This document shows, piece after piece, positions 8,122-16,356 of a DNA stretch of 29,423 bases. This DNA comes from Fimenecus sp036652055 (GTDB taxonomy: Bacteria > Bacillota > Clostridia > Oscillospirales > Acutalibacteraceae). Within the stretch, counting starts at the first letter, position 1. Every line of letters begins with the position of its first letter. Position numbers and translations under genes: made by a program. The stretch lies in assembly GCA_036652055.1 (NCBI GenBank), contig JAVVWP010000022.1:1-29423 (forward strand). The letters are read 5' to 3'. A model generated the notes under the pieces. The model was not told the origin of the DNA and did not search any database. It saw only the letters and a program-made list of their open reading frames with translations.

Positions 8122-8791
8122 AATTAATTATATAACCGCTGCCTTTCTTAGTTTCAATAAAATCAAAAAGCCCAACTGCTTCAAGCTTTTTGCGAAGCCT
8201 TGTCATATTAACGGTCAGTGTATTTTCATCAACAAAGCTATCAGTTTGCCAAAGCCTTGTCATTAGTGTGTCACGGCTCACAACCTTGCCTTTGCTTTCA
8301 AGCAGTGTTTGCAAAATTCGATTATCATTTTTGGTTAGCTCGACTTTTTCAGCATTATAATAAAGCGTCGCATCTGATATATTTATCATTGCACCCCTAT
8401 GTTCAATAATATTGGTTTGCCCTGCAAAATCATAAGTTCGCCTTAAAACTGCTTGAACCTTTGCAGTTAAAACGGTCAAATCAAAAGGCTTGCTAATAAA
8501 ATCATCACCGCCCATATTCATAGCCATTACAATATCCATATTTTCAGAGGCTGAAGATATAAAAATTATTGGCACTTTTGAAACTTTTCTGATTTCACTG
8601 CACCAGTGATACCCATTATAAAAGGGGAGGGTTATATCAAGCAAAACAAGTTCAGGGTTAAAGCTTGCAAATATTGAAAGCACTTTTTGAAAATCGTCAA
8701 CACAGAGTGCCTCAAAGCCCCAACTTTCGATGTGCTTTTTTATCTGAGAACTTATAACAAGGTCATCTTCAATAATTAAAATTTTATACAT
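8114..8791 (-). CDS. bceR: BceR-type response regulator (OmpR family)
   Basis: A 225-residue regulator: an N-terminal receiver domain with acidic pair E8-D9-D10, phosphorylated Asp52 (LLDITLP), Ser79/Ser80 and Lys101 (SKPFD), then a C-terminal winged-helix domain (~128-225) with TLMTRLW and the TVNMTRLRKKL recognition helix. It should be phosphorylated by the overlapping kinase and activate the transporter promoter at 7034-7107. The ribosome binding site reads AGGTGGTGA just before the ATG, and a strong promoter is upstream. This is the first gene of the module. Specificity (bacitracin, lantibiotic or host peptide) cannot be told from sequence. Confidence 0.95.
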   Translation of the reverse strand: MYKILIIEDDLVISSQIKKHIESWGFEALCVDDFQKVLSIFASFNPELVLLDITLPFYNGYHWCSEIRKVSKVPIIFISSASENMDIVMAMNMGGDDFISKPFDLTVLTAKVQAVLRRTYDFAGQTNIIEHRGAMINISDATLYYNAEKVELTKNDNRILQTLLESKGKVVSRDTLMTRLWQTDSFVDENTLTVNMTRLRKKLEAVGLFDFIETKKGSGYIINYE

Positions 8792-8812
8792 ATAAGGTCA
8801 CCACCTAAAGGT

Positions 8813-8841
8813 ATTATAAAGTAATATTTCTAAATTGTAAA
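8813..8841 (-). promoter_or_regulatory. Strong sigma-A promoter of the regulator-kinase genes
   Basis: Reading the minus strand, TTTACA (8836-8841) and a perfect TATAAT (8813-8818) are 17 bp apart, about 20 bases before the ATG at 8791. The near-consensus match suggests steady expression of the two-component system, unlike the weak -35 of the transporter promoter. Confidence 0.75.
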
Positions 8842-8870
8842 ATAAAATTTAAAAATCCCTGTTTAAAGAT

Positions 8871-8911
8871 AAAAAAATCACACCAATTTGCATTTCAAAC
8901 TGATGTGATTT
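8871..8911 (-). terminator. Intrinsic terminator of the alpha-galactosidase gene
   Basis: Two 16-base arms (8875-8890 and 8896-8911) differ from perfect complementarity at only two positions and enclose a 5-nt loop. On the minus strand the hairpin runs into seven T. It lies 22 bases after the stop codon at 8934. Confidence 0.85.
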
Positions 8912-8933
8912 CTTATTATTTTAATTTATTTAC

Positions 8934-10649
8934 TTAATCGATTGCTTTTACTCTGAAAACACGAACTCCGTGAGATGGAACATTTGAAGAAATAACATCG
9001 CTTGTAACAGCAGTTGTATCTTCCCAAAGCTCAGTATATTCATATTTATTAGATGGCTTCATATCAATATAAGCTTGATTAACAACATCGCTCATAGAAA
9101 CTGTCATATTCTTTTCATCACCTGCTTTATTGAAAAGGCAAACTGCAACATCGCCATTTACAAGCGGCTTAATAAGAACATCAGAAATAGCGTTTGTTTT
9201 TAATCTTCTGCATTGAACGCCTTTTGCATCTTGATTAATATCAATCAAAGCTTTTTTTGTAATAATTTCAAGAACTTTACTGTTTTTGTCAACATTTCCA
9301 TCAGCGTCAATGAATTTTCTAATATCATTTCCCAAAATAAGAGGAGATGCCATCATACACCAAAGTGAGAAATGAGCTTTATTTTCATCAACTGTTAGCT
9401 TGCCATTTCCAACTTCAAGCATATCGGGGTCGTTCCACGAACCAACGCCTGCATAATTATAAAGCTTGATGTTGACCTCATAAATAGCAATAATTGATGC
9501 CCAAGAAGCGTTAATATCTGGAGTTGTTCTCCAAAGATTTCCGGCTTCACCGCCCCATTTCCAAGGTCTGTTTACGCCCCATTCGCATATTGAAAAAGTA
9601 ATTGGCTTTTCTGGAGTTCCATTTTTTTCAGCGTAAAGGCGAGATGCCCTTTTAAGTTCGCTACCCATATTAATATATTGAGTAGCAGCACTATCCATTT
9701 TTGAAACGATAGGATTTTTAAGCTCAATGGTATTATCGCCTTCGTTAAGGTGAACTTTAACTTGATTTCTACCTTCTTTACTCCAAGCTTTTGTTGTTGG
9801 AAAATAAACATGGTATTTGTCATTATCATTAATTATAACTTGAAGATATTTTTCTTTTTCAAGAGCTTTACGAACTACAATGGTTAAAATATATTCACCG
9901 CTTTTAGGAACATTTACAAAGCTGAATTTAACAGCACCGAGATTGCTGTCAAGGTGAATGATATATGAGCCGTTATCGTCATTAACCATTTTTGCATCGC
10001 CATATAATTCTCCGTTTTCAGCTTCAATTACAAGCTCATCGGGGAGAAGCTCGCCGCCAATTAATATTTTATCAACATTAGGGGCATTGGTCGGAATAGG
10101 TTTGTTATGGCAGAAATCATATTTAAAATATTCAATTCCCCAGTCAACAAATGTTTCAGCATCAATTCTTTCATGACCTAATGATGCAGGCAAATCTTCA
10201 CAAGTTAAAGTTCCGTTTGATGAATAAATACCTACCTTAAAGCCTAAATCGTTGATTTCTTTAACAAGAGCAGGCATTCCGTGAGCAAAGGTTGTAAGGT
10301 CGCCTTGAAGCTTGCCGTTTTCATCTCTAAGAGAAGAATGCCAACAGTCATCAAGATTTACAAAATTATATCCAGCATCTAAAAGTCCGCTTTTTTTCAT
10401 AGCAACAGCAGTTTCTTTTATTAAGTCCTCATTAATTTGATTTCTAAAAGTATTCCAACTCGACCAGCCCATAGGTGGAGTGAGTGATACACCATTATTA
10501 TAAGGCTTTGTGGTTACCACATGAACACCTGTTTTTGATAAAAGCTTTTTAACTTCGCAAAGTGGGCAAATGTTTTTCTTTTTCATTGCAGCAATTCCAA
10601 TGGCGGTAGAGCCAGCGGCAAGGGCAAGGATTGCAGGTAAAATTTTCAT
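8934..10649 (-). CDS. GH27 alpha-galactosidase with an inserted CBM-like domain
   Basis: This 571-residue glycoside hydrolase releases terminal alpha-linked galactose from oligosaccharides or glycans. The GH27 barrel begins at LTPPMGWSSWNTF (56-68) and has NLDDCW at 98-103. The nucleophile Asp178 lies in YFKYDFC and the acid/base Asp378 in LWRTTPDI; WNDPDML (405-411) is also conserved. A beta-sandwich domain follows at about 460-571. Between KYDFC and FSICEWG there are about 170 residues instead of the usual ~25-40. The extra ~110 (204-314, starting IEAENGEL) look like a CBM35/CBM6-type module. The N-terminus has a hydrophobic stretch (3-21), then KKK and a CPLC motif. That suggests a membrane anchor, but the charge pattern and missing cleavage site leave the cell location unclear. 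AAGGAG lies 9 bases before the ATG. Confidence 0.92.
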   Translation of the reverse strand: MKILPAILALAAGSTAIGIAAMKKKNICPLCEVKKLLSKTGVHVVTTKPYNNGVSLTPPMGWSSWNTFRNQINEDLIKETAVAMKKSGLLDAGYNFVNLDDCWHSSLRDENGKLQGDLTTFAHGMPALVKEINDLGFKVGIYSSNGTLTCEDLPASLGHERIDAETFVDWGIEYFKYDFCHNKPIPTNAPNVDKILIGGELLPDELVIEAENGELYGDAKMVNDDNGSYIIHLDSNLGAVKFSFVNVPKSGEYILTIVVRKALEKEKYLQVIINDNDKYHVYFPTTKAWSKEGRNQVKVHLNEGDNTIELKNPIVSKMDSAATQYINMGSELKRASRLYAEKNGTPEKPITFSICEWGVNRPWKWGGEAGNLWRTTPDINASWASIIAIYEVNIKLYNYAGVGSWNDPDMLEVGNGKLTVDENKAHFSLWCMMASPLILGNDIRKFIDADGNVDKNSKVLEIITKKALIDINQDAKGVQCRRLKTNAISDVLIKPLVNGDVAVCLFNKAGDEKNMTVSMSDVVNQAYIDMKPSNKYEYTELWEDTTAVTSDVISSNVPSHGVRVFRVKAID

Positions 10650-10675
10650 AGTGCTAATCTCCTTTTAATATAAAA

Positions 10676-10705
10676 ATTATAGCGTTTTAACCTCTGTAAA
10701 AGCAA
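10676..10705 (-). promoter_or_regulatory. Probable promoter of the alpha-galactosidase gene
   Basis: Minus-strand TTGCTT (10700-10705) and perfect TATAAT (10676-10681) are 18 bp apart and 26 bases before the start codon. The -35 box overlaps the T-run of the preceding terminator. No operator-like repeat is evident. Confidence 0.55.
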
Positions 10706-10740
10706 AAAGAGGATAGTAACAATAAAATCACCATCCTCCT
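10701..10740 (-). terminator. Intrinsic terminator of the rpiR-to-ispH/rpsA operon
   Basis: A 10-bp stem (10728-10737 with 10710-10719, including two G-U pairs) encloses an 8-nt loop. On the minus strand it is followed by CTTTTTGC. It ends the five-gene operon just after the ispH-rpsA stop codon. Confidence 0.8.
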
Positions 10741-10754
10741 TTAAATTATAATTA

Positions 10755-12773
10755 TTATTCAGCGTCTGCTGTAACATCTTCGATAGCAACTGGTGCAGCG
10801 TCCTCTGTTTCAATAACAGGAGGTTCAAGAAGAGCTTTCATTGAAAGGCTAACACGCTTTTTATCAAAATCAATTTCAATAATTTTAGCATTTACCTTTT
10901 GCCCAACTTTTAATACTTCAGCTGGATTACCGATATGGTCATAAGAAATTTCAGAAATATGGATAAGACCATCAATGCCAGGAATGATGTTTGCGAATGC
11001 ACCAAAGGTTGTAAGCCCAACGATAGTAGCTTCGATAGCAGTACCTTCTGGATAATCTCTTTTAAGAACTTGCCAAGGGCTGTCCTCAACTTTTTTATAA
11101 CCAAGAGAAATCTTTTTGCTCTCAGGGTCAAGAGATTTTATGTAGACTTCAATATTGTCGCCAACATTAACGATTTCAGAAGGGTGCTTAATTCTTTGCC
11201 AAGAAAGTTCTGAAATGTGAACCATTCCATCAACTCCACCGAGGTCAACGAATGCACCATAAGATGTGAGAGAGCGAACAGTACCATTAAAGGTTTGCCC
11301 CTCAGCAGCAGTAGCCCAGAATTTGTCTTCAGCTTCCTTGCGAACATCTTTTGTAGCAGCTTTAACAGAGCCAACGACTCTTCTTTTTCTCTTGTCAACT
11401 TCAATGATTTTGAATTTAACAGTCTTTTTAACCATTTCTTCAAGAACATCATTTCGATTGGCTTTAGCGAGAGAAGCAGGAATGAAAACTCGAATTCCGC
11501 CATATTGAACGAAAAGACCTTTTCCATCACCAACAACGCCTGTAACAACGCCTTCGACAACTTCTTCACCTGAGTCTGTAATTTCGTCCCAAGCTTTGAT
11601 AGCGTCATAACGCTTTTTAGAAAGCATAACTGTGCCTTCTTGGTCATTAGTTTTCATGATGATAAGATTTAACTTATCGCCGACCTTAACTTCTGAAGCA
11701 ATATCAACAGATGGGTCGTCACTGTATTCATTTGAAGGGATGTAGCCAGCGTGCTTTCTTCCGGTGATTTCAATTTGAATTTCTGTTGGTGAAACACCAA
11801 CGACAAATCCAACAACCTTTTGGTCGGTGCTTTCATCGATATATTCTTCAAACATATCAGCAAAGTTTTCAGAAGGCAAAGCGGACTCCTCCTTTTCAAC
11901 TGATACTGTTTTTGTGTTTTCTTGCATTTCGGACATGATTTTTAGTACCTCCTTAATAATACTGTTCGGGGTGGAAGCCCCTGCAGTAACGGCAATTGAC
12001 TGAAACTCAGATAAATTAATTTCTGGCAATTCTCTTGCTGTTTCAATCAAAAAAGTAGGACAGTTGGGTTCACAAACCGCTTTCAGCTTAGCCGTATTTG
12101 AACTTTGACGGCCTCCCACTATTATCATAGCATCATTATAAAGTGAAAGCTCGAGTGCTTCTTTCTGTCTTTCCTCAGTCGCACTACATATTGTATCAAA
12201 AATATTAGCATTTGTATATACTAATTTTATTTTTTTTACACATTTTTCAAATGAATTTATGCTAAAAGTAGTTTGAGAAACTAAAATCAACCCATTTTTG
12301 TCCAGTTTAGGGTATTTATCTATGATTTTTTCTAATTCGTCAATTGAATTAAAAACAAATGATTTGCCATTGCAATAGCTTCTAATTCCGATTACTTCGG
12401 GGTGAGTTTTATCGCCTGCAATTAAAGTTACATTATTTTCGGTTGAGTTTTCACTTACAATTTTATGAATTTTTGTCACAAAAGGGCAAGTTGCATTGCA
12501 AAAGTTAGGAGATATATTTTGAACATTTTCCAAAAGTTCTTTTGTAATTCCGTGAGTTCTAACAACTAAAATATCATCTTTAGCACATTTTTCGGGGTGC
12601 TTAACTATTTTGACACCTCGTTGCTCAAAACTTTCGGTTACTTGAGGATTGTGAATAATAGGACCAAGTGTGCATACGCTTTTGCCATCTTCGACGAGTT
12701 TTTCAAGCATATTTATTGCCCTGTCAACGCCAAAGCAAAATCCTGCGGTTTTAGCGAGAGTTATTTTTTGCAA
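10755..12773 (-). CDS. ispH: IspH-ribosomal protein S1 fusion: HMBPP reductase with four S1 domains
   Basis: This 672-residue fusion has IspH (residues 1-~283) followed by a linker and four S1 RNA-binding repeats (~318-388, 405-473, 490-560, 577-647). IspH makes IPP and DMAPP in the last step of the MEP isoprenoid pathway. Its [4Fe-4S] ligands are Cys13, Cys96 and Cys196; substrate-site residues His42, His124 and Glu126 are all present, so it should be active. The S1 part would bind mRNA on the ribosome. I start at TTG 12773 because GGGAGG (12781-12786 on the plus strand) is 7 bases upstream. The longer frame from a TTG at 12788 would place this ribosome binding site inside the gene. It overlaps plsC by 13 nt. 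Such IspH/S1 fusions are known in Clostridia. The acidic tail (TEDAAPVAIEDVTADAE) is typical of S1 homologs. Confidence 0.94.
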   Translation of the reverse strand: MQKITLAKTAGFCFGVDRAINMLEKLVEDGKSVCTLGPIIHNPQVTESFEQRGVKIVKHPEKCAKDDILVVRTHGITKELLENVQNISPNFCNATCPFVTKIHKIVSENSTENNVTLIAGDKTHPEVIGIRSYCNGKSFVFNSIDELEKIIDKYPKLDKNGLILVSQTTFSINSFEKCVKKIKLVYTNANIFDTICSATEERQKEALELSLYNDAMIIVGGRQSSNTAKLKAVCEPNCPTFLIETARELPEINLSEFQSIAVTAGASTPNSIIKEVLKIMSEMQENTKTVSVEKEESALPSENFADMFEEYIDESTDQKVVGFVVGVSPTEIQIEITGRKHAGYIPSNEYSDDPSVDIASEVKVGDKLNLIIMKTNDQEGTVMLSKKRYDAIKAWDEITDSGEEVVEGVVTGVVGDGKGLFVQYGGIRVFIPASLAKANRNDVLEEMVKKTVKFKIIEVDKRKRRVVGSVKAATKDVRKEAEDKFWATAAEGQTFNGTVRSLTSYGAFVDLGGVDGMVHISELSWQRIKHPSEIVNVGDNIEVYIKSLDPESKKISLGYKKVEDSPWQVLKRDYPEGTAIEATIVGLTTFGAFANIIPGIDGLIHISEISYDHIGNPAEVLKVGQKVNAKIIEIDFDKKRVSLSMKALLEPPVIETEDAAPVAIEDVTADAE

Positions 12774-13504
12774 TGTCCTTCCTCCCAAAGCTTAACGATT
12801 TCGTCCATAACTTTAGTTGCGGCGGATCTAAGCTCTTTTGATTTAACATTTTCTGTAAAACCAAATTCCTCGTTTTTAATAAGCTTTCCAAAACGAATTG
12901 TAACCATTGTACCTCTTTTGTAGTCATCTGCGGTATATATAGAAACAGGCAAAACATCAGCATTTGTCTGCTTTGCAATAAGTGCTATGCCCGACTTCGG
13001 TCTTTGTGGCTTAAAATCTTTAGAACGAGTTCCCTCAGGAAAAACGCCTAAAATCCAACCGTTTTTAACAATCTTTTCAGCGTATTCAATTGAGGACATA
13101 TCACCAGTTCCTCTTTTTATAGGAAAGGCGTCCATATGCGTCAAAAACTTTCCAAGCAGAGGATTTTCAAAAAGTTCTTCCTTGCCCATATAATGAATTG
13201 GTCTTTTCTTTAGAGCAATGCCTATTAAAACAGGGTCAAAAATGCTGATATGGTTAGCAGCCATAATAAACCCGCCCTTTTCGGGGACATTTTCAAGCCC
13301 CTCGAATTGATATTTAACACGCACTTTGCAAACAGGGATTGCGACAGCTTTCATAATATTATAAAGCTTATATTCTTTAAGCTTTGAATAGTTAAAACCT
13401 TTTGCCAATTTAAGCACCATCTGATACAAATTTAACACAAAAATGATAACACTATTTGTGCCTGCATCATACCTTTCATATGATTTTTTCTTTAGCAATG
13501 CCAA
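12761..13504 (-). CDS. plsC: 1-acyl-sn-glycerol-3-phosphate acyltransferase
   Basis: PlsC acylates lysophosphatidic acid to phosphatidic acid at the cytoplasmic membrane, the second acylation of phospholipid synthesis. The HX4D catalytic motif is NHISIFD (His85, Asp90). The glycerophosphate-binding block FPEGTRS at 155-161 and the FPIKRG motif at 127-132 are present, and a single hydrophobic stretch lies near the N-terminus. The start is uncertain: the longest frame opens with TTG at 13504, overlapping cmk by 29 nt with only a weak GAGA upstream. TTG 13498 or the ATG 28 codons in (13420) are alternatives. Cmk-PlsC-IspH/S1 is a recurrent gene order in Clostridia. Confidence 0.92.
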   Translation of the reverse strand: MALLKKKSYERYDAGTNSVIIFVLNLYQMVLKLAKGFNYSKLKEYKLYNIMKAVAIPVCKVRVKYQFEGLENVPEKGGFIMAANHISIFDPVLIGIALKKRPIHYMGKEELFENPLLGKFLTHMDAFPIKRGTGDMSSIEYAEKIVKNGWILGVFPEGTRSKDFKPQRPKSGIALIAKQTNADVLPVSIYTADDYKRGTMVTIRFGKLIKNEEFGFTENVKSKELRSAATKVMDEIVKLWEEGHCKK

Positions 13505-14141
13505 TTATTTTCTCTATTGATTGTTCGAGCGTTAAGCCAGTAGTGTCAACGATTATTCCATCATCTGATGGTTTAAGCGGTGCAATTTCACGATGAGAAT
13601 CGTTATAATCACGCTTTATAAGGTCAGCTAAAACATCTTCATAAGTTTCGTTGCTACCTGTTTTTTTAAGTTCTTTAAATCGCCTTGTTGCACGCTCCTG
13701 TGGAGATGCAGTTAAAAATATTTTTATATCCGCATTAGGCAGAACAACCGTTCCAATATCCCGACCGTCCATAATACAGTTGTTTTTCTTTGCGATGTCA
13801 CGCTGAAGGTCAAAAAGAAATGCACGAACCGAAGGGATTGCTGATACATTTGATGCAGCCATTGAAGCTTCGGGAAGTCTAATTTCATCAGACACATCTT
13901 CACCATTTAAAAAAACGTGTTGAACATCATCAATAAATTTAAGCTCAACATTAATATCTTTTAATGTTTCTGTAATTTTATCATTATCGGTAGTATCAAT
14001 TCCTTTTCTAAGCGCATAAACTCCGATTGTACGATAAAGTGCGCCAGTATCAACATAGATAAAATTAAGTGCTTTCGCAGCGGCACGAGAAATCGAACTT
14101 TTACCTGCTCCGCCTGGACCGTCAATAGCAATATTTATCAT
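13476..14141 (-). CDS. cmk: Cytidylate kinase
   Basis: A 221-residue (d)CMP kinase that phosphorylates CMP and dCMP with ATP for nucleotide and phospholipid precursor supply. The P-loop GPGGAGKSS is at residues 8-16, the MDGRDIGTVV motif near 118-127 binds the nucleotide, and the lid region contains RRFKELK. GGAGG is 7 bases before the ATG. It sits between the BaiN-like flavoprotein and plsC on one strand, with a 23-bp gap upstream, and is part of the same operon. CTP is needed for CDP-diacylglycerol, which gives a loose link to plsC. Confidence 0.96.
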   Translation of the reverse strand: MINIAIDGPGGAGKSSISRAAAKALNFIYVDTGALYRTIGVYALRKGIDTTDNDKITETLKDINVELKFIDDVQHVFLNGEDVSDEIRLPEASMAASNVSAIPSVRAFLFDLQRDIAKKNNCIMDGRDIGTVVLPNADIKIFLTASPQERATRRFKELKKTGSNETYEDVLADLIKRDYNDSHREIAPLKPSDDGIIVDTTGLTLEQSIEKIIGIAKEKII

Positions 14142-14164
14142 ATAATAACCTCCATAATAATTAG

Positions 14165-15397
14165 TTATACAGCATTTCCTGCTAAATATCCCGTTGAAAA
14201 CGCAATCTGCAAATTAAACCCGCCCGTATACGCATCAACATCAATAACTTCGCCTGCAAAATAAAGATTTTTACAAATTTTGCTTTCCATAGTTTTTGGG
14301 TTAATTTCAGAGCATTTCACTCCGCCTGAAGTAATAATAGCCTCGTCAATAGGGCAAAAGTCTAAAACAGTCAGCTTTAAATTTTTTAAAAGATGAACCA
14401 TTTTAAGACGCATTTCTTTTGTAATTTGATTAGATTTCATTGATGTCTTAATTCCGCAAAGCCTAATTACAACAGGAATTAAAGCTCTCGGAAGAAGCAT
14501 ACCAAGTGAATTGCTAATATTTTTAACAGCATTTTCAGCAAGGTCACGAACAATCCTTGCATCAAGCTTTTCATCAGACAAACCTGGCTTTAAATCTACA
14601 AATATTTCATATTTTTGTGGCTTCATATCACGCATATGAGCGCTGGCACTTAAAATCATAGGGCCAGAAACACCAAAATGAGTAAAAAGCATTTCACCTA
14701 AATCAGAAAAAACCTCTTTGCCATTTTCAGTGTTGATAACTTTAATAGAAACATTACGCAGTGAAAGCCCCATACATTCTTCGCAAAAGCCTTCTCTGCA
14801 TTTTAAGGCAACAAGTGAGGGTGAAAGCGGAGTAATTATATGCCCTGCCTTTTTTGCCATTTCATATCCGTCACCGCTTGAGCCAGTTTTCGGGTATGAA
14901 AGACCACCAGTTGCAATAATTACGCTGTCTGCAAATATTTTTTCGCCATCAAAGGTAATAACTCCTGTTACTTGCCCATCATCGATAATAAGCTCTTTTG
15001 CTCTGCCTTCTTTTCGCTTTACATTATTTTTGGTTATATACCTGTTTAATGCATCAACAATATCAGAGGCTTTATCAGACCTTGGAAAAATTCGCTCGCC
15101 CCTTTCAACTTTGAGGGGAACGCCCGAATTTTCAAAAAAATTAACAGTGTCAGCAGTTCCAAATTCATTAAAGGCACTAAATAAAAATCTTCCATTTTGT
15201 GGAACATTTTCAATAAGCTTTGCAGTATCGGTTATTGAGCTTGTAACATTGCATCTACCTTTGCCTGTTATCATAACTTTTCTCGCAAGCTTTTGATTTC
15301 GTTCAAGAAGTATAACTTCGTTACCATTTTCAGCAGCTTTTCCTGCCGCCATAAGCCCAGAGGCACCTCCACCAATAACGAGGACTTTTTTATTCAT
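14165..15397 (-). CDS. BaiN/RdsA-family NAD(P)/FAD-dependent oxidoreductase, copy 2
   Basis: A 410-residue HI0933/BaiN-family flavoprotein with GGGASG at 9-14, ARKVMITGKGRCNVT after it, a central IIATGGLSYPKTGSSGDGY block and the C-terminal FAGEVIDVDAYTGGFNLQIAFSTG region. It is more canonical than the copy at 742-1965: it has the ATGGxSYPxTGSxGDG motif intact, where copy 1 has SSGGKSAKSQGTNGG. I place the start at the ATG at 15397, which overlaps the rpiR-family regulator stop by 8 nt (ATGAATAA); GGAGG lies 12 bases upstream. A longer in-frame extension (to 15517) would run into the regulator gene without a conserved sequence. The substrate is unknown. Confidence 0.9.
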   Translation of the reverse strand: MNKKVLVIGGGASGLMAAGKAAENGNEVILLERNQKLARKVMITGKGRCNVTSSITDTAKLIENVPQNGRFLFSAFNEFGTADTVNFFENSGVPLKVERGERIFPRSDKASDIVDALNRYITKNNVKRKEGRAKELIIDDGQVTGVITFDGEKIFADSVIIATGGLSYPKTGSSGDGYEMAKKAGHIITPLSPSLVALKCREGFCEECMGLSLRNVSIKVINTENGKEVFSDLGEMLFTHFGVSGPMILSASAHMRDMKPQKYEIFVDLKPGLSDEKLDARIVRDLAENAVKNISNSLGMLLPRALIPVVIRLCGIKTSMKSNQITKEMRLKMVHLLKNLKLTVLDFCPIDEAIITSGGVKCSEINPKTMESKICKNLYFAGEVIDVDAYTGGFNLQIAFSTGYLAGNAV

Positions 15398-16265
15398 TTT
15401 CTTGCATATCCTCCGTTTTTTCATAGACCTGATATTCGTCCCAAATGCTTTCAAGCTTGTTAAAATTATTATAAACCTCATCACGCCTTGAAAGCGTAAC
15501 GCCGACAATAAGTGCATTTATAAGGCTAAGCGGAGCAACAAGCGAGTCAACAACTGATGCCATATCGCTTTTTGCAACAAGTATGTATTTTGAATAAGGT
15601 GCTATTGGTGACTCAATGGTATCAGTAATAGAAATAACCGTAGCCCCTCTGTCAGAAATGAATTTAAGTGCATTTACAGTTTGTTTTGAATAGCGTGGAA
15701 AGCTAATAGCAATGCAGATGTCATCTTTGTCAATTCTAAACATTTGCTCAAACATTTCGCTGGCACTTGAGGTGTCAACCAAAATAACCGATTCAAAAAC
15801 AAGATTAAAATAAAATGCTAAAAAGCTTGCAAGTGCAGCAGATGAACGAACACCTAAAATATAAATCTTTTTTGCTTTGTTTATTGCATTTACAGCAAGT
15901 TTAAAATCTTCTACCGAGGTTTTTTCAGCAGTTTCACGAATTAATTCGATGTCAGACATTAAAACTCTGCCTAAAATATCGCCGTCACCAATGAGATTTT
16001 CAGAAACCTCCATACGCTGAACAGCAGTAAGCTTTGATTTAATCATTTGTTGAAGTTCTTTTTGAAGTTCAGGGTAGCCTTTAAAACCGAGTTCTGTTGC
16101 AAATCTAACAACGGTTGACTCGCTGACACCGACCTTTATTCCAAGGGTGCTAGCAGTCATAAATGCAGCTTTGTCATAGTTTTCAGTTATATATACGGCA
16201 ATCTTTTTGTGACCTTTTGAAAGGTGCTTGACCTGTTCGCCAAGCTTTGAAAGAAAGTTTTTCAT
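15390..16265 (-). CDS. MurR/RpiR-family transcriptional regulator with SIS domain
   Basis: A 291-residue regulator: N-terminal helix-turn-helix of the RpiR type (residues ~1-75, with VGVSESTVVRFATELGFKGYPELQ) and a C-terminal sugar-isomerase (SIS) domain at ~110-250 (ILGVRSSAALASFLAFY, then CIAISFPRYSKQTV). These proteins usually sense a sugar phosphate or amino-sugar phosphate. GAGGAG precedes the ATG by 6 bases and a good promoter lies upstream. It is the first gene of the operon continuing through the flavoprotein, cmk, plsC and ispH-rpsA. A sugar-responsive regulator heading a housekeeping operon is unusual. The ligand cannot be inferred, as no sugar-catabolic gene is adjacent. Confidence 0.92.
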   Translation of the reverse strand: MKNFLSKLGEQVKHLSKGHKKIAVYITENYDKAAFMTASTLGIKVGVSESTVVRFATELGFKGYPELQKELQQMIKSKLTAVQRMEVSENLIGDGDILGRVLMSDIELIRETAEKTSVEDFKLAVNAINKAKKIYILGVRSSAALASFLAFYFNLVFESVILVDTSSASEMFEQMFRIDKDDICIAISFPRYSKQTVNALKFISDRGATVISITDTIESPIAPYSKYILVAKSDMASVVDSLVAPLSLINALIVGVTLSRRDEVYNNFNKLESIWDEYQVYEKTEDMQENE

Positions 16266-16302
16266 AAAAATCTCCTCTTGAAATTAAAATACGAACAATA
16301 CT

Positions 16303-16353
16303 ATTATATATTAAATGACGATAAAATCAAGCAAAAATGCAAGAAAACTTGCA
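16303..16353 (-). promoter_or_regulatory. Promoter of the rpiR operon with an upstream 6-4-6 palindrome
   Basis: Minus-strand TTGATT (16325-16330) and perfect TATAAT (16303-16308) are 16 bp apart. Directly upstream, TGCAAG-N4-CTTGCA (16338-16353) forms a perfect palindrome. It could be an operator for the RpiR-type regulator. It could equally be a short terminator for tmcAL, since on the minus strand it is followed by TTTTT and starts 4 bases after the tmcAL stop. Confidence 0.6.
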
Positions 16354-16356
16354 AGA

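Noticed and set aside
11138..11647. Minus-strand ORF of 169 codons and opposite-strand ORFs inside ispH-rpsA
   Set aside because: They are out-of-frame shadows of the S1 domains, with no homology or start signals.
14718..15296. Plus-strand 192-codon ORF opposite the second BaiN-family gene
   Set aside because: It is antisense to a well-conserved flavoprotein and shows no recognisable domain.
15398..15517. A 40-codon N-terminal extension of the second BaiN-family protein
   Set aside because: It lies inside the regulator gene, is not conserved in the family, and the ATG at 15397 begins the family-typical N-terminus.
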